NCBI GenBank assembly: GCA_016648135.1
Contig: JADDOH010002329.1
Span: 124,001 to 188,000, forward strand
Source of the DNA: Agrypnia vestita
Lineage: Eukaryota > Arthropoda > Insecta > Trichoptera > Phryganeidae
Direction: 5' to 3'
DNA length: 64,000 bases
In this document: positions 1 to 11,929 of the stretch, piece after piece
Layout of the letters: each line of letters begins with the position of its first letter
Numbering within the stretch: the first letter of the stretch is position 1
Notes under the pieces: model-generated
Database searches by the model: none
What the model was told of the DNA's origin: nothing
Seen by the model: only the letters and a program-made list of their open reading frames with translations
Made by a program: the position numbers and the translations under genes

Positions 1-156
1 CCTTATTCATTCGTTTTGATGTTGATGATGAACAAATTAAATAAAATATTTATAACTGTGCAGACATTAGAACCAATTTTTTTTGCAAGACTTTAATAAA
101 TTTTTTTGACTTGTATCAAAGCGAATGACTATTTAATATACTATGTTTATTACTTT

Positions 157-217
157 CATGATAGTCTAACGTTTTACAAAAGATAAGTCAGAAATATTAA
201 AAAAATTCAAACTCTGC
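157..217 (+). repeat. Fragment of foldback repeat family J
   Basis: The stretch around GTCTAACGTTTTACAAAA followed by a TAAGTCAGAAATATT block matches the right arm of the large inverted repeat at 34552-35086. Only this piece of the arm is present, so it is a truncated copy. Confidence 0.6.
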
Positions 218-282
218 TGTTGTTTATTTCCTTCGCTTTTGAAATTTTACCCAACAGTGACATGAACATAATATTTTTTTAT

Positions 283-525
283 TAATTAATTAGAAAGACG
301 TACAGAAAAACCAAATCAACGAAAAAATATTTGTCTGCTAACGGGATTCGAACCACTGATTTCCTCCTATCCGGGGGAGGCGCGTTAAATTCCGTTTTTT
401 TTTTAATTCGTTGATTTGATTTTTCTACAGGTCTTTCTAATTGATTAATAATTTGGTTTTAAATTTCACAGAACATTGTTCTGAAAAATTGCAACTTCAC
501 AATAAGAATGTGTTCTTGAATATAA
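283..525. mobile_element. Palindromic element with tRNA-Arg-like arm (family L, copy 1)
   Basis: The outer ends are inverted copies of each other: an ATTAATTAGAAAGAC-type left end and a GTCTTTCTAATTGATTAAT right end. The left arm contains a reversed RNA polymerase III B-box (GGATTCGAACC at about 341-351) next to CTCCTATCCGGG, which is the reverse of a tRNA-Arg(CCG)-like anticodon arm. The right arm has lost its tRNA-like part. The right flank, with TTGCAACTTCACAATAAGAA, is shared with the copy at 61012-61430. The transposition mechanism is not evident. Confidence 0.65.
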
Positions 526-589
526 TATTTTCTATTCAAAACTCAATGAAGAAGACTAACCAGAAGTTTTTGGTATTAACTTTGGTTAT

Positions 590-775
590 TATTATTTTTG
601 ATGTGATTTTTTTTTAAATATATAGATGTCTCATCAATATTTTTATTATTTTCAAAGTTAACTAAACGCTTGTGCTATAAAAATAGGACTAACGTAGTGG
701 TAAGATACAAATCTCACCATCACCACTAGCTAAATCACAAGGCGAATATTACGCTTAAACACTAGACCAGAGATA
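590..775 (-). mobile_element. SINE family G fragment, antisense
   Basis: It shares the TCATCAATATT, TAACTAAACGCTTGTGCT and AAAATAGGA blocks with copies at 23785, 29100-29660 and 38430. The tRNA-related head is badly degraded here. Confidence 0.5.
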
Positions 776-1284
776 TACTCTGGTCTACTATCTAAGTAGT
801 CGCCTCTCGCTCTTTCTAACACTTCTTTTAATATTATTTCTACCACATTTTTTATTTTGACGGAATGTGGTTTTAGTACACCAAAGAAAAAAATCAGTAC
901 AAATTGAATCGGGTAAAAGAGACAACCAGTTGATATTTAGCTTTTAGTGAAATGCATCTTTGCGAAAATTATTGGGTTATATAACTCGTTTAAAAATTTA
1001 TGATTGCTCGCTGATTTGCAAACCAAGGAGATTTTAAACCAAAAGTTGTCGAGTATCCACTATAGTAAATGTTTAAAATTATTTGGTTTAAAAAGTTTTC
1101 CAAAAAACAACACCGGCCTGCTATCCCACTTCTTTCTCTTTATTTTTTTCAATTGGTTTTAAGTCTAAACTCAACAGAATATTAAGGTAATAAAATAAAC
1201 AATATACCCATAAAATTCATAACGAAATTCCAAAAAGGAGGATCCAACATTGTGATATAACTATAGATAGGAACTAACATAATT

Positions 1285-1378
1285 TTTGACCGGGGTCAAT
1301 GTCATGTATGTGTATGTATGCATATATATGTATGTGTGTATGTATGTATGTATTTGTTCGTATATGTTATATATATGA
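1285..1378. repeat. TATG/TGTA microsatellite
   Basis: This is an imperfect tetranucleotide run of TATG and TGTA units that ends in a TATATATATG tract. Confidence 0.85.
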
Positions 1379-1402
1379 GGGATAGCTGTGAACATTACAT
1401 AT

Positions 1403-1485
1403 TGTTACCATCACGCCGTTTCCCCGTGGGTGATACCAGAGAGGATAGAGCGCCACACTCTTCTGTCCTGACATAGAACATATTT
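1403..1485 (-). mobile_element. LINE family A, 3' end remnant
   Basis: The reverse complement reads as the C-terminal tail of a non-LTR retrotransposon ORF2: CQDRRVWRSILS, then GETA and a stop. The same tail occurs at 10575-10881, 47600-47712 and 53090-53710. Only the last 25 or so codons are present. Confidence 0.6.
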
Positions 1486-1639
1486 AAAAGTGGACTAAAT
1501 AAATATTCAAATACTTATCTTATAGTCCACTTTTATAATATATCCCTCTTGATAATAATATTCCCTGCGCACTCCAACCCCCTACTCCCACTATTGGCAC
1601 TCCGTCGTTTTCACACTGATGTATGACTAGTATATAAGG

Positions 1640-1800
1640 ACATATTTTTTTAATGTTTAGTCAGTTATGACTAAAACTTCCCTGAAGAAGCTACGGTCGT
1701 AGCGAAACCTGGTCGGAATCGACAATAAATAGAAGTGGTGTTTAACCAAGTTATTTTTATTTATTTAATTATAATGTCCCACCACAAAGTGTTTTCTTCC
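1640..1800 (+). repeat. Interspersed repeat E with hammerhead-like hairpin
   Basis: A CTGAAGA core at 1682-1688 is followed by a 5-bp stem (GCTAC/GTAGC, loop GGTC) and GAAAC at 1704-1708. One extra A sits between the core and the stem, so the hammerhead likeness is imperfect. The downstream TTATAATGTCCCACCACAAAG block is found again, reversed, near 17650, 32375 and 55660. Confidence 0.5.
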
Positions 1801-2687
1801 TTCAAAAATTAAAAAAAATCTTTATTTGAATGTACCTAGTCAATTTAATACTTCACCTATATGAGATATGAGAGATTTTGAAACTCTAGCAGTAAAATAT
1901 AAAATACAGTTTATGATTTCCATACATTTTAATGATCACCATGAATAGTATCTACAATGTTTATTCCAAATCATTCAATAATTTAGATTTTAAATTAAGG
2001 GTTAAGTTATTCATGGCAAAGCTTTATCCAGTTATCGCAATACGAGAATTAAATTGTTAATTTTATCCGCTAAATTGCGAAGGAAGCGGTGAAATATAAC
2101 CTTAAAATATTAATTAGGGGGTTAAGTTTTTTATCCTTAAATTAGTCTCATCAATCAGAAATAATTAATTTAAAAATAAGAGCTAAAAATAACGAGCTTC
2201 GTATTCTTTGTAATTAGATACACCGATTGAGAAAAAAAAGATATCGGTTAAATTATATCTTGATCACAGCTTTGTTGCAAGATATTAATGAAAAATGGTT
2301 CAAAGGAAATTATCGCTAATAATATTATCGCCGAAAAGTTTAATTTCTCTTTGTTTTGTTCAATTATTTCAGACCATCGAAATAATTGCTTATTCAAGGT
2401 TTGTACATAAACAATCGCAACTTCAATGAAAAAGAAGCAATAACACATTAACAAGATCAAAACCCGAATACCTTGTGAAGAACACATTCCCACAATAAAT
2501 ACGTAATTCTATAAACAGTACGCACGGTCTCGTGCGCATACTATTATAAAAAGAATTGATAATCTTACTAAATATCCCATCGTTTCAAAATGATCTTAGG
2601 TCTTTATTTATTTCTGTAATAGTACTGCCGTATTATTGTACAATATTGCAGAGATGAATCCAATCAATGAAGATGTTTAATTTATTT
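1801..2687. other. AT-rich DNA, nothing recognised
   Basis: The stretch holds only short open frames with no similarity that I recognise, and no clear repeat or RNA gene. Confidence 0.5.
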
Positions 2688-2950
2688 ATTCATTTATTTA
2701 TTTATTTATTTAACGCCCTTATGGGCTTTTACAACATACAGAATAATTTTTTTTTTAAAATAACATAAGACAGTTAAAATAATAATACAGTTAAAAGTTA
2801 CAATAATAATAGTTAAAAGGTAATAATAATAATAATACAGAAAATAAATAAAAATACAGAAAAACATAAGAAAAACATAAAAACATAAGATAAAATAATA
2901 ATAAAACTAAAGGTACAAATAATAATAGTTAAAGGTAAAATAGAAAGATT
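2688..2950 (-). repeat. ATTT/AAT-rich tail of a retroelement
   Basis: Tandem TTTA units at about 2690-2713 lie next to AACGCCCTTATGGGC, followed by long runs of AATAATAATA. Read on the minus strand this looks like a short retroelement 3' end with an (AAAT)n tail. The parent family is not identified. Confidence 0.4.
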
Positions 2951-3179
2951 TATTGTCCATTTGTAATGTATGATGTAAACAATTGTATCAGCTTTGTCCT
3001 ATAACAGTTATACTATCAGCAAAAATGTCAGCCGCCTCTGCATGTTCATTCCCTAATGAGTGTAATCTATCTAATAATGAGCTGTTTTACATCAGTTAGT
3101 AGTTAAATAAAAGTTCTACCATTAGAAGGCTAAGAACAATGCATGTGCGTATATTTTCCTCAGGCTCTGTCTGCACCCA

Positions 3180-3860
3180 GGTGACCGCTGGTAGCCAATC
3201 GCTCATCCCTTACACCGCCGCTCCCCTCCAAATCAGATTTGATTCGATCGATTCTGAATAAATACACAGTGAAGTGACTGTTAGATCGGCATTAGGAATA
3301 TTAGCATTTTGATTTAAATCTGGAAATACGCGTTGTATTAAAATCTGCATTTTGATGTGTATTTTAATGCAATTGATAAATGGGTTTTGCATATAAAATT
3401 ACTAAATTTATTATAACAATACCGCGCGTTACCGCTAATTCTAACATTTAGCATATTAGCGGTGGGTTCCCGATGCGAGTTGTGAGTTGTGTAGCGGGGT
3501 GATTTATTTAGTTGCCCGCTGACCACCCTCGCTCGGCGGGCGGGGGAGGGTGGGCCGGGGATTGCAGGAGAACACACACACACGCTCGCTCCGGCTCTCA
3601 TTACGGATGCACTTAGAGATTTGTACATGGAACATTATTAGGAATGCATGCATCTCTACGGGCCCGATTGTTCCCGCCGCAACAGAGATGTATAGGCGAT
3701 TCGTCCCTGCTTCCTATTTCAACGGCGGTAAATGAGAGACCCATACTGAAGCGCGATAATGCGTCAATTTTGCCATCTATATCCGAGGTTAACGCTAATT
3801 ATTAATTTAGCCGTAATATTACTCGGACGCAGTTCATTTAGGCCCTGAATCAATCATGCC
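3180..3860. other. GC-richer unique block
   Basis: Base composition rises sharply compared with the flanks, with CpG-containing stretches around 3420-3740 and an (AC) run at 3575-3588. It lacks the hallmarks of the repeat families here. No credible coding frame was found: the frames open on both strands at 3338-3735 overlap each other and are low-complexity. It resembles conserved non-coding DNA, but conservation cannot be tested here. Confidence 0.35.
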
Positions 3861-5140
3861 AAAAATTACCGCATGCTAATCATGATACTTTATTGTACGA
3901 TAAAATGAGAAAACATTTTTCATTTGGGGACAAATAATAAAATACGTTGCCAAAAATATTTACCTTCTTCTTTGGCCTCGCTTTATCCCTTTCATCTGGT
4001 GTCGACGACTCTAATCTTCTGCTTAAAGAAATAAAATGGGAAAATCACTCTGCTTCACCGCATATTATTTTTTATATTTATTGATGCAATACGGTACATC
4101 AGATGCGTGCAATGAGAACAAGAAGCATGACTTTAATTTAAACATACATTTAAAAAAGAATCAAAATTAAATATTTATCTGGCAGAATATTATTAAATAT
4201 TATAACTTGAATAATATGTTAATTATTGTGTTAGCAATATTACGATATATATCCCTGATTTCATATATATATTGATATATGATGATATAGTGGTGGTGAG
4301 TGATGAGAGATACTGATTCTCTCGAAACTCAAACTAAATAAGAGTGCACAATGAGCTAGGAAATCGGACCAAATTAATTGGATGGCCGCTTGGGTCGCCT
4401 AGATATGATTCAGTTTTAGATCTATTGAACTTAATTGATCTCAATAATCTTAGTGATGTGATTTAAGCGCATTGAAAATATCGATCCTTCGACATTTCGG
4501 CCCAAGCTGACAAGCAAACGATTAATTTTGGCGAGTAAGCTTTCCAGTAGCAGCACACAGAACTCCAGATTATTAATTTTGTTTATTATACGTGTCAGCT
4601 TGGAGCCCTCGTACCAACACTGAAAAGAGGAACCAATTTGGACTGAATGCAGTGAATTCACTCAGGCGTATACGTAGCAAATCGATTTATGATATAAATT
4701 TGGAATGATTGCAATCTTCGTAAAGAGAACAGCTTTAAAATAAAGTCGCTTTAGTGGTTTGGTAGTATATAATATATGCGGAATCCATAATAATTGAGGA
4801 ATGGATGAAAGCCGTGCATTGTTATGCAAGAGTTTACACATCCACGGAAGACGGAAAAGGTGTCCAGCTGAAGGTAGGTTTTAGAAAATGGTCCTGTGTT
4901 TAAGGCCTCAGAAATAGACATAATATAAATAATGGTCAGAATGGCCGTAAAATTTGAAAGTTGAAAAGCTTCAAGACCCTGAAAACCTTGCATTCAACAT
5001 TATCCAGATTTTAAATAGTAAAGGGTACTCAATCTAAAGTCAACTACTCTCTCTAAAGAAAAGTTTACAAACACCCAACAATATATTGATATCGCGCCTG
5101 CAAAGAAAAAAGTGTTTCGCGAGATAAATTCACAAGTATC
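3861..5140. other. Unassigned AT-rich DNA
   Basis: Only short unrecognised frames occur here (for example on the minus strand at 4431-4661 and 4751-4993). No repeat family from elsewhere in the window was recognised. Confidence 0.45.
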
Positions 5141-5144
5141 TAAG

Positions 5145-5235
5145 TGATGGGCTGTAGAGGCGGAATGTTAATCAGACTCGCTGGTTTTGCGGTTCGATCC
5201 TTTGCCGGGTGCTACCCCACCTTTGAGGGCTGCTA
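5145..5235 (+). mobile_element. Possible tRNA-derived SINE head
   Basis: The segment has an A-box-like stretch (GGCTGTAGAGGCGG) and a B-box-like GGTTCGATCC at about 5193-5202, spaced as in a tRNA-derived promoter. It does not fold into a good tRNA, so a decayed SINE is more likely than a gene. Confidence 0.35.
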
Positions 5236-5239
5236 ATTA

Positions 5240-6190
5240 AACCTTTATGCAGTATTGAGGGTAGAAAAATCGAATCATTCTTTTAAAAAAAATACCTTGC
5301 AGCACCGCGAGATGCTTAAAAATGTACTTTTCGTGCTCGTACTTACTAATGAGTATTCAAGTAATTTCTTTGAATTTGTCAGTTGAAATATCTTTTAGAA
5401 GCCGTCGATTCTTGGTTACACCGGCGACTGTAACAGAAGCACCTTTAGTCGTCTAATTTATAAAGTTGAAAAAAGTCAAGTTGCAATTAAAATTACTTTT
5501 ATCAATTAAATAATAAATTCACCCCTATTGGAATGTTTTTTCGAAACACCGCGATCTTTGACAATAGTAATTTAAGTTTTTTTAATAGTTATTAACGTGT
5601 TTTCAATTAAAAAAAATAACAGTTAAATAGAGGATGAAGGTTTTGAGTGCGGGAGTAAAAACGATATATTATTTACAATCACCCTTTTATACGAATAAAA
5701 AGCGCTTTAAAATCATCAAATAATGAAAACATTTCATGCAAATTTAATAATTTATAACATTATTAATATTGCACATTTATTAATTATTTGGGTACAGATT
5801 CATCACCATAATCTAAGCTTTGTAGGTGAAAAAAACGTATTCTGCGTATATATAAATATTCAGTAAAAATTTATCACGTCTAAGATACTAAAAACGAATT
5901 TTTTTCCGCGGCCTGTCGATTAATGCTTATATTTTCCTAATTATTGTAAAAAAGTTTAGTTTACTACTTTTATATAAGAACGAAGCTTCTCTCTGAGTTA
6001 TCGCCCTTAAAAAATGCAGTCTAGCTCATACATTCTGATATAAATAATAAATAAAAACGAACATTTTCTTGAAAAAAACGCCAAAATGTGCATTTGCAGT
6101 GAATGTCCAGCCTTAAGTAATCTTTCTGCTGCTTTCTTTTTTTGCTGCTATTTTTTATTTTATTTTCTTGCTGCTATTATACATAACCAT
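5240..6190. other. Unassigned AT-rich DNA
   Basis: Nothing was recognised apart from homopolymer runs. Confidence 0.45.
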
Positions 6191-6194
6191 ATAT

Positions 6195-6365
6195 ATAAGC
6201 AGGCCTATGCTGCTAGGCGAGCGTAGGCCGGCAGGTGGATACAGTGGCTGCATCGTCTCATGCCGATGACTTGTTGCTAGGCCCTTTAGGCAGCTACGCG
6301 ATCAGCTGTTCCCGATTTCTTGCTGCTAGGCCCTGTGGACTACGGCGGCCGCTCCGCGGCTAGTA
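6195..6365. repeat. GC-rich patch with short direct repeats
   Basis: TTGCTGCTAGGCCCT occurs at about 6273 and again at about 6320, with a partial GCTGCTAGGC near 6208. This suggests a decayed short tandem structure. No coding frame is evident. Confidence 0.45.
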
Positions 6366-7062
6366 AAACTGAGGTCACAATTATCTGTGAACGTGATTTT
6401 CTGAAGTCTAGGGGTTTTTTTATGATTTTTCTACAGTAATTTTTCTTCAAGCCTATTGTAGCATTACAATTTAAAATAAGTTACATTTCTTCTTTGCTTG
6501 CATCCACTCTTTGCCTAATTCTTCTATCACGTTCCAATTTAGTCATATGTAGCATTCTCCTAATAGCATTTATACATTGATTTTAGTCTTCCTATATTTT
6601 TGACACTCTTCGCCTTCAAGTGGCAATCAAGTACATGCTGTTCGTCAGTCGTATTTTGAAGTCTGCGACCTGCATTCGCACTGGGATAGTATAATTTTTC
6701 ATAAAAATATTATTGATATTTCATGTAATTTAATTTAATAATAATATTTATTTTAATTAATTTAATTTATTAATAATAACGTTGAAATTTCCGGCGCAAA
6801 AACTGACATGTAGTACTACTCTGCCAATTCGAAAAAACCCAGCAAATAGCCAAATAGTGAAATCCATCAATTATTTTATAAAAACAGAAATATTGTGTAC
6901 ATTATTTTTAAGTGACTCAAATAAAAAATAATGTGTATACCTAATAGTTCTACATAATAAATAATATCTTTAAGTATTTAAAAATAATCTGCACACCTCG
7001 CTATATTCTTTTACTACGTGCGCACTAAACGCTCCGTTTTTTTTGAAGCAATTATATTATGT
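6366..7062. other. Unassigned AT-rich DNA
   Basis: The stretch consists of AT-rich sequence with TTAATAATA-type runs. No gene or known repeat was recognised. Confidence 0.45.
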
Positions 7063-7527
7063 ACTAGCTGGTCGTACCCGGCGTTGCACGGGTTAAGGAT
7101 TAAGTAAAAAATAAGTTTGTGAGGGAAAACAAAGGGTCCGCTGTTCTCTAAAAAAACAATGTTCCATCTAATGTTAACATAAGTTATTGTAACATAACTG
7201 TAATACTTAGATATATGGTATCGCAGACTTTTTTGTAGATATTAATGTCCTCTATAAAACTGTAGTACATTACTTTGCTCTATTGGCAATAATTTCCGCA
7301 GCGTACGCAATATAAGGTTTTTTTTCGTAATTTTTTCACGCGTTGGGTTACATTATCGAAGTTTTCATACGGATCCCTAACATTTTTGAAAATATTTTAT
7401 AGTCTATGTTCATCAGGGATAATATAGAATTCTGAATGCGAAAGAATTTTTCAAATCGGTCCAGTAGTTTCGGAGCCTATTCAATTCAAACACACAATTT
7501 TTCCTCTTTATAATATTAGTATAGATA
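7063..7527 (+). mobile_element. Interspersed repeat T, near full-length copy
   Basis: It opens with a block of the type CTAGCTGGTCGTACCCGGCG followed by TTGCACGGGTTAAG. It ends with AAATCGGTCCAGTAGTTTCG and then CCTCTTTATAATATTAGTAT. Such ends are typical of abundant insect non-coding repeats. Antisense copies of the head lie at 31115-31350 and 31795-32025, and antisense pieces of the tail at 13085 and 14365. The class is not certain. Confidence 0.6.
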
Positions 7528-8629
7528 AATTATTATTTTCCGAGTTGCATCGCTCTTACGGCGCAGTCTTGCGGCGTACATCACGTCACTCGATCGGCGT
7601 CACTCGATATCAACTCTGCGCAATTGCTTGGCGGCTTTATGATATCCAGCCCTCAGTTCAAATTATACCACTTATTAACTATCAACTATTAATGTACCAA
7701 CGTAGTTTTTTAGACTTAGTACATTTTTTGAAAATACTATTATAGACTTATGGTATTTATCATCACGTGGTATTAACTTATACTGAGTGAAAACTTCTCG
7801 TATATTAACACTCGACAGGCGCAGTGGTGAAAATGTACGGACTTATTCTAAGCCTACTCTAGCCAGGCTTAGCTCCAGTTTGCGATATTTACATTTCAAA
7901 TCTGTAGATTTACTACAATTTCACGCCGAATATCAGAGAGTTAGATGTTGTTGGGAACTAGGATGTTAAAACCAAAATTAAAACCAAGCCGCGAAATTAA
8001 TTCCTTTTAATCCGAATGCATTACTGCAATTTTGCTCAATAGCATCGTGGTGCTCTTGCCCTTTGAATTATATTAGCGCAATAGGTTTTTTGTACAAATA
8101 GCACACATTTTATAATTAACAAGTAACAAAAAATTAGAGAAGTTTGGTCTTAAAAAAATATTCAGCTTCAATATCAAACATTCTTATAAGACAATAAATA
8201 AACTTATTTTTAATTTTAAAAGTAAGAAATTATTCACTTCATTTAAATGTTATGATGGAAATAAATTTTCTTTGAAAAACTCTTCAAACATCTAAACTAA
8301 TAATTCCACAAAATATTAATTGTTCATTACTCACAATGTTCTCTTTGAAATTACCCCCACCGTTTTTGTGAACGTGTTCCACAAGCCCTAAGCTTAGATT
8401 CTCTCGTTATTTTTAATTATAACAAATAGATGTGATCAAAATAAATACAAAACTTATACAATAGAAAATGAAATATTTGCTAGGTTATAATTTACTTTTA
8501 GAATGAACTTAGATTACAAATATCCTCAGTATTATAATTACACAGTATACTAATTTTATTAAAGTTAGGATTCCTAACGTACAGTCGTTAATTAAAATCA
8601 GGAAATATAAGTGTAAATTAAGCTCTTCT
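7528..8629. other. Unassigned AT-rich DNA
   Basis: Short open frames exist (plus strand 7545-7745 and 7787-7969), but neither resembles a protein family I know. Confidence 0.45.
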
Positions 8630-9110
8630 TTTCTGGCATACCACTTTTGTTTCGACAACTCTTCTCCTTGCCCATCTATCCCACTTCATCCAGGGTCGGG
8701 CCTCCTTGTACGAAGGCGTCAGGATCTTCTGCCCTGGATTGTCCCAATGGGAAAATCTTGTGCTGCCAACTCCTTCTCAATATTAGTCCACCATGTTGCT
8801 GGGAGTCTGCCTCTTTAGTTGGGTTGTTCAGTGTACTTATCATTCATCTCTACGCATGACCATACCATATCATTCTGCTTTCTCCTTTTGCTTCGGCTAC
8901 ATTCATATTCATTCATCTTCTCATGCATTGTTGTTGAACCTTTATACTGCTTCTCATCATTCGGTTGTTGAAGCTTTGACTGAGCTGGATCTTTCGCCTC
9001 ATATACATTCTTTACTTCCCTTTCCACATACGTTACACTTAACCGAACCATATCGGCATCTTTTCTTGATCCTGTATGCTACGCTCCAGCCAACATTACA
9101 TTGACTTTTA
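8630..9110 (-). mobile_element. Antisense LINE ORF2 remnants
   Basis: On the minus strand, 8650-8860 reads RGRLPATWWTNIEKELAAQ followed by remnants of an R-R-x-D-P-G tail. This is the usual C-terminal region of RTE/Jockey-like LINE ORF2. At 8880-8950 the residues around YECSRSK match the family A copy at 10766-10800. Frameshifts and stops break the frame, so this is a composite of two decayed elements. Confidence 0.55.
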
Positions 9111-9129
9111 ATTTTTTAATATCTCATTT

Positions 9130-9500
9130 GATCAAGCACTTAATTTTCAGCACATGCGGCTAAGCGACCACTTTTCCGCCGCATTCAGTCTACTTTTTTG
9201 CCCATTTCGTACATTTGCTTCTACATTTCGTACTCTTGCTTCGTGTAACAGATTCTTATTGGTCATAACAGCATTCAGGATACCATTTATTAACCTTTTT
9301 TCCCGCAGTCATCTCCTTTCAATATCCTTCTCGTCCTTGCGGTTCCTATATACAAAATCACATTCACTTGTTCTGAGCATTCATTGTTTACCATTACATC
9401 ACAATTATTCACTCGTTAGCCAGGCAGTTCGCGCAGTCCAAGCGCGATCTTTATCCTTTATACAGAGGCACGATAACATCCCTTCTACAAGCTATTACAG
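9130..9500 (-). mobile_element. Antisense LINE-associated remnant
   Basis: The GCGGCTAAGCGACCA segment at 9156 and the CCCGCAGTCATCTCCTTTCA segment near 9302 recur in order at about 53370 and 53680, inside the family A remnant there. The stretch is therefore part of the same LINE region. The plus-strand frame open at 9154-9504 is its shadow. Confidence 0.45.
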
Positions 9501-10060
9501 TTGAATGTTTCAATTTTATAATTTTACTTATATATTTACTACAAATAAGAGAAATCAGTCACTGTGTAATAATAATTCAAATTAATAAAAATAATGAAGA
9601 AATTGAGAGATATACAGAATTATATATAGAATTAGGATTCTTCCAATTTTACTATCTTAACCATAATTATGTCCTCAAATTATAAATTGCTTATAAAAAG
9701 TGATTTTTAGTAACAAATAAACGTTACTGTCGATTCTGCAAAAAATTGATTTTCGTTTTACTGTCTTAATCTATCCAATTCACTATATATTTTCAGATAG
9801 TGTTAAAAAAAAGTTCGATCACAGTTTCAAAAAAAACACATGGAAAGGAAATTTACTTTTTTTTTAAACATTATCCGAAAATATAGAATAAATAGAATCG
9901 TTTAAAATAGTAAAACGATTTTTTTTGACAAAAAGGATTTGACAGTATACGTAGAGACCGTTGTCGATACGTTCATTAAAATTCAAAACATTTTTTACCT
10001 ACTTTCCCCGAAAAACTCTACCGAGAAAATATGCAAAAGCACAAAAATGCTTCATCAAAG
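9501..10060. other. Unassigned AT-rich DNA
   Basis: No gene or repeat was recognised. Confidence 0.45.
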
Positions 10061-10440
10061 TTAAAATCAGTCAACATGCATATGTACACATCTTCCCTTC
10101 ACAGTTGCGGAAAGTCATCCAAGAGGGCGGATCCTGAACCAATGGTGCCTCTGTGCACCGCTCCTTTGCCTTTTTTCTACACAAGATGTGTATAAATACT
10201 AGATAGCCTGGGGGACAAATGGGAAACAAAGAGGAAAAATTGTAAACTAAAAAATTCATCACAGTCGTAGTGGTAACACACGGCGCCAGACGGAGGCCTA
10301 GACAAGTCGGAAAACTTTGTCCATGTTCTTCTCTCATGATTTTTCTCGTCGCAATTTCAACCTTCAATATCGCGCGTGTATTATGGCCTCGATCGTAACT
10401 AAAAGCCACATTGTAAATCTTTTTATTATGCATTCAGAAT
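10060..10440. other. GC-richer unique block
   Basis: The block has a more balanced composition and no match to the repeat families here. A 120-codon minus-strand frame spans 10071-10433, and its protein resembles nothing I know. On the plus strand a pyrimidine-rich AG (TCTTCCCTTCACAG, ending at 10104) precedes a 29-codon frame ending at 10195. Either could be chance, and non-coding unique DNA is the simplest reading. Confidence 0.3.
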
Positions 10441-10473
10441 AATCGAAAAAATTTAATTATATATTATAGTTGC

Positions 10474-10580
10474 ATTTTTGAATAAAGGAAATTTTATTAT
10501 TTTGAATAAATGAAATTTGAATATTTGGAAATTTTATTGAATGATTAAAATTTGAATAAAGGAAATTTTATTATTGAAGA
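10474..10580. repeat. Short minisatellite of GAATAAAGGAAATTTTATTAT units
   Basis: Three to four degenerate copies of a TTTGAATAAAGGAAATTTTA unit follow one another. Confidence 0.7.
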
Positions 10581-10881
10581 AAGGAGTGCTGAGATAGTTT
10601 GGATATGGAGAACGTGTGATCGAGGAAAGGAAGGTTAAGAAAATATATAGGGCAAGTAACAGGAATAGAGGGCGTCCGCGAAAGACCTGGCATGATCAAA
10701 TTCTGCAATTTATTATCGGACAATGGCCCTGTTTAATGGCTGGAGAACCCTAGAGCATGGATGAGAAGATGTATGAATGTAGCCGAAGCAAAATTAGTGT
10801 GCCAAGATAGAGGAATATGGTGTTCTATTCTCTCTGCCTACCCCTGCGAGGAAACGGCGTGATAGTTAGTTAGTTAGTTAG
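10575..10881 (+). mobile_element. LINE family A, 3' end remnant
   Basis: The plus strand reads, in shifting frames, GRPRKTWHDQILQ, then MNVAEAKLVCQDRGIWCSIL, then SAYPCEETA and a stop. This is the end of a non-LTR retrotransposon ORF2. A (TTAG)n-type tail at 10862-10881 (AGTTAGTTAGTTAG) marks the 3' terminus. It is 5'-truncated and frame-broken, as expected of dead LINE copies. This is the best-preserved copy of family A here. Confidence 0.7.
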
Positions 10882-11394
10882 AATAATACAATTTTTGTGT
10901 GTAAAAGTATCTGTTTCAAAATCGTGGCAACAGGTTACCAAGCGCGTGCATTGGACGCAATGAAGCGTGACTTTTACGTTTACACATATTTATAAAAAAA
11001 ATTAAAATAAATTTTTTACATAAATAGAAACCATACTATTTTATGTTATATTTGCCTATAAATAATATGATAATATTTTCGATGTTTATGGCGTTAACAT
11101 TGTGGTCGAACATAAATTAATAATGTGTTAAAAATTGTGATAGGAATGTTACGAGATACTTTACATATTTTATTTAGATTTTTTTTCCAAAATAAATGTC
11201 TACCTAAAATTCATGCTCTATTGTACTCACTGCATGCCCTTGCAGAATATAGTTTGATCAAAATTAGTTAATTTGTTACAAGTTATTGTTACAAGCACAG
11301 GTCCTAGGAGCCTAAGAAACATTTTTTTATAAAATTTATAATAAAAACTAAAGATTTGAATACAACTATAATTTATGGGATAATCGAGGTACCT
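10882..11394. other. Unassigned AT-rich DNA
   Basis: Nothing was recognised. Confidence 0.4.
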
Positions 11395-11505
11395 GCGAAG
11401 GAATCCGAAATGTTGAACACAAAAGTCGACCACATGGCATTATATCTTTGAAAACACAAACCAGAAGACTCTGATCGGCCGTGAAAACCTAAGAACATCA
11501 ATCAA
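11395..11505 (+). repeat. Interspersed repeat K
   Basis: It shares ATCCGAAATGTTG, AACCAGAAGACTCTG and CGGCCGTGAAAACCTAAGAA-type blocks with 43490-43570 and 61985-62090. It abuts the family C element that follows. Confidence 0.55.
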
Positions 11506-11745
11506 TGTATATTATAGATGTCTCACAGAGACGAAACTATATTTAATTACTTAAGCCAGCCGTACGATAGATCGTAAGCCCCATGTACACCCAAAAAGAC
11601 TTCTATACCTACTTTCCCATAAAAATACAGAGACATCTATAATACACATTGATTGATTAATAATGTCCCTGTGACAAAAAAAAATACAGCGCTGTTCTGA
11701 AAGATTTGAACATATTCAAATATATTCTGGACCTAAGAGCATTTT
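11490..11745. mobile_element. Foldback family C, deleted copy
   Basis: The terminal TATTATAGATGTCTCACAGA and its inverted counterpart (AGAGACATCTATAATA) flank a short core with GCCAGCCGTACGATAGATCG and TACACCCAAAAAGACTTCTA blocks. Compared with the full palindrome at 44199-44617 most of one arm is missing. Confidence 0.7.
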
Positions 11746-11929
11746 TATAAGATACATCGGTTTACTTTATAATTATTATAAAGCACTCTTTGCCAAAAAA
11801 ATCGGAAAATCAGTATTCAATACTGTGCACAGTTTCGGGTAAATATGTACAGGGATGTTCGATGTGCAGGTTCTAAAAATATTTAATTTATCCCTAACAG
11901 GGTACAATGTGTGATTTTATGTTTTTATT

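Noticed and set aside
10071..10433. 120-codon minus-strand frame
   Set aside because: No recognisable domain and no splice or promoter support. Kept only as part of a unique block.
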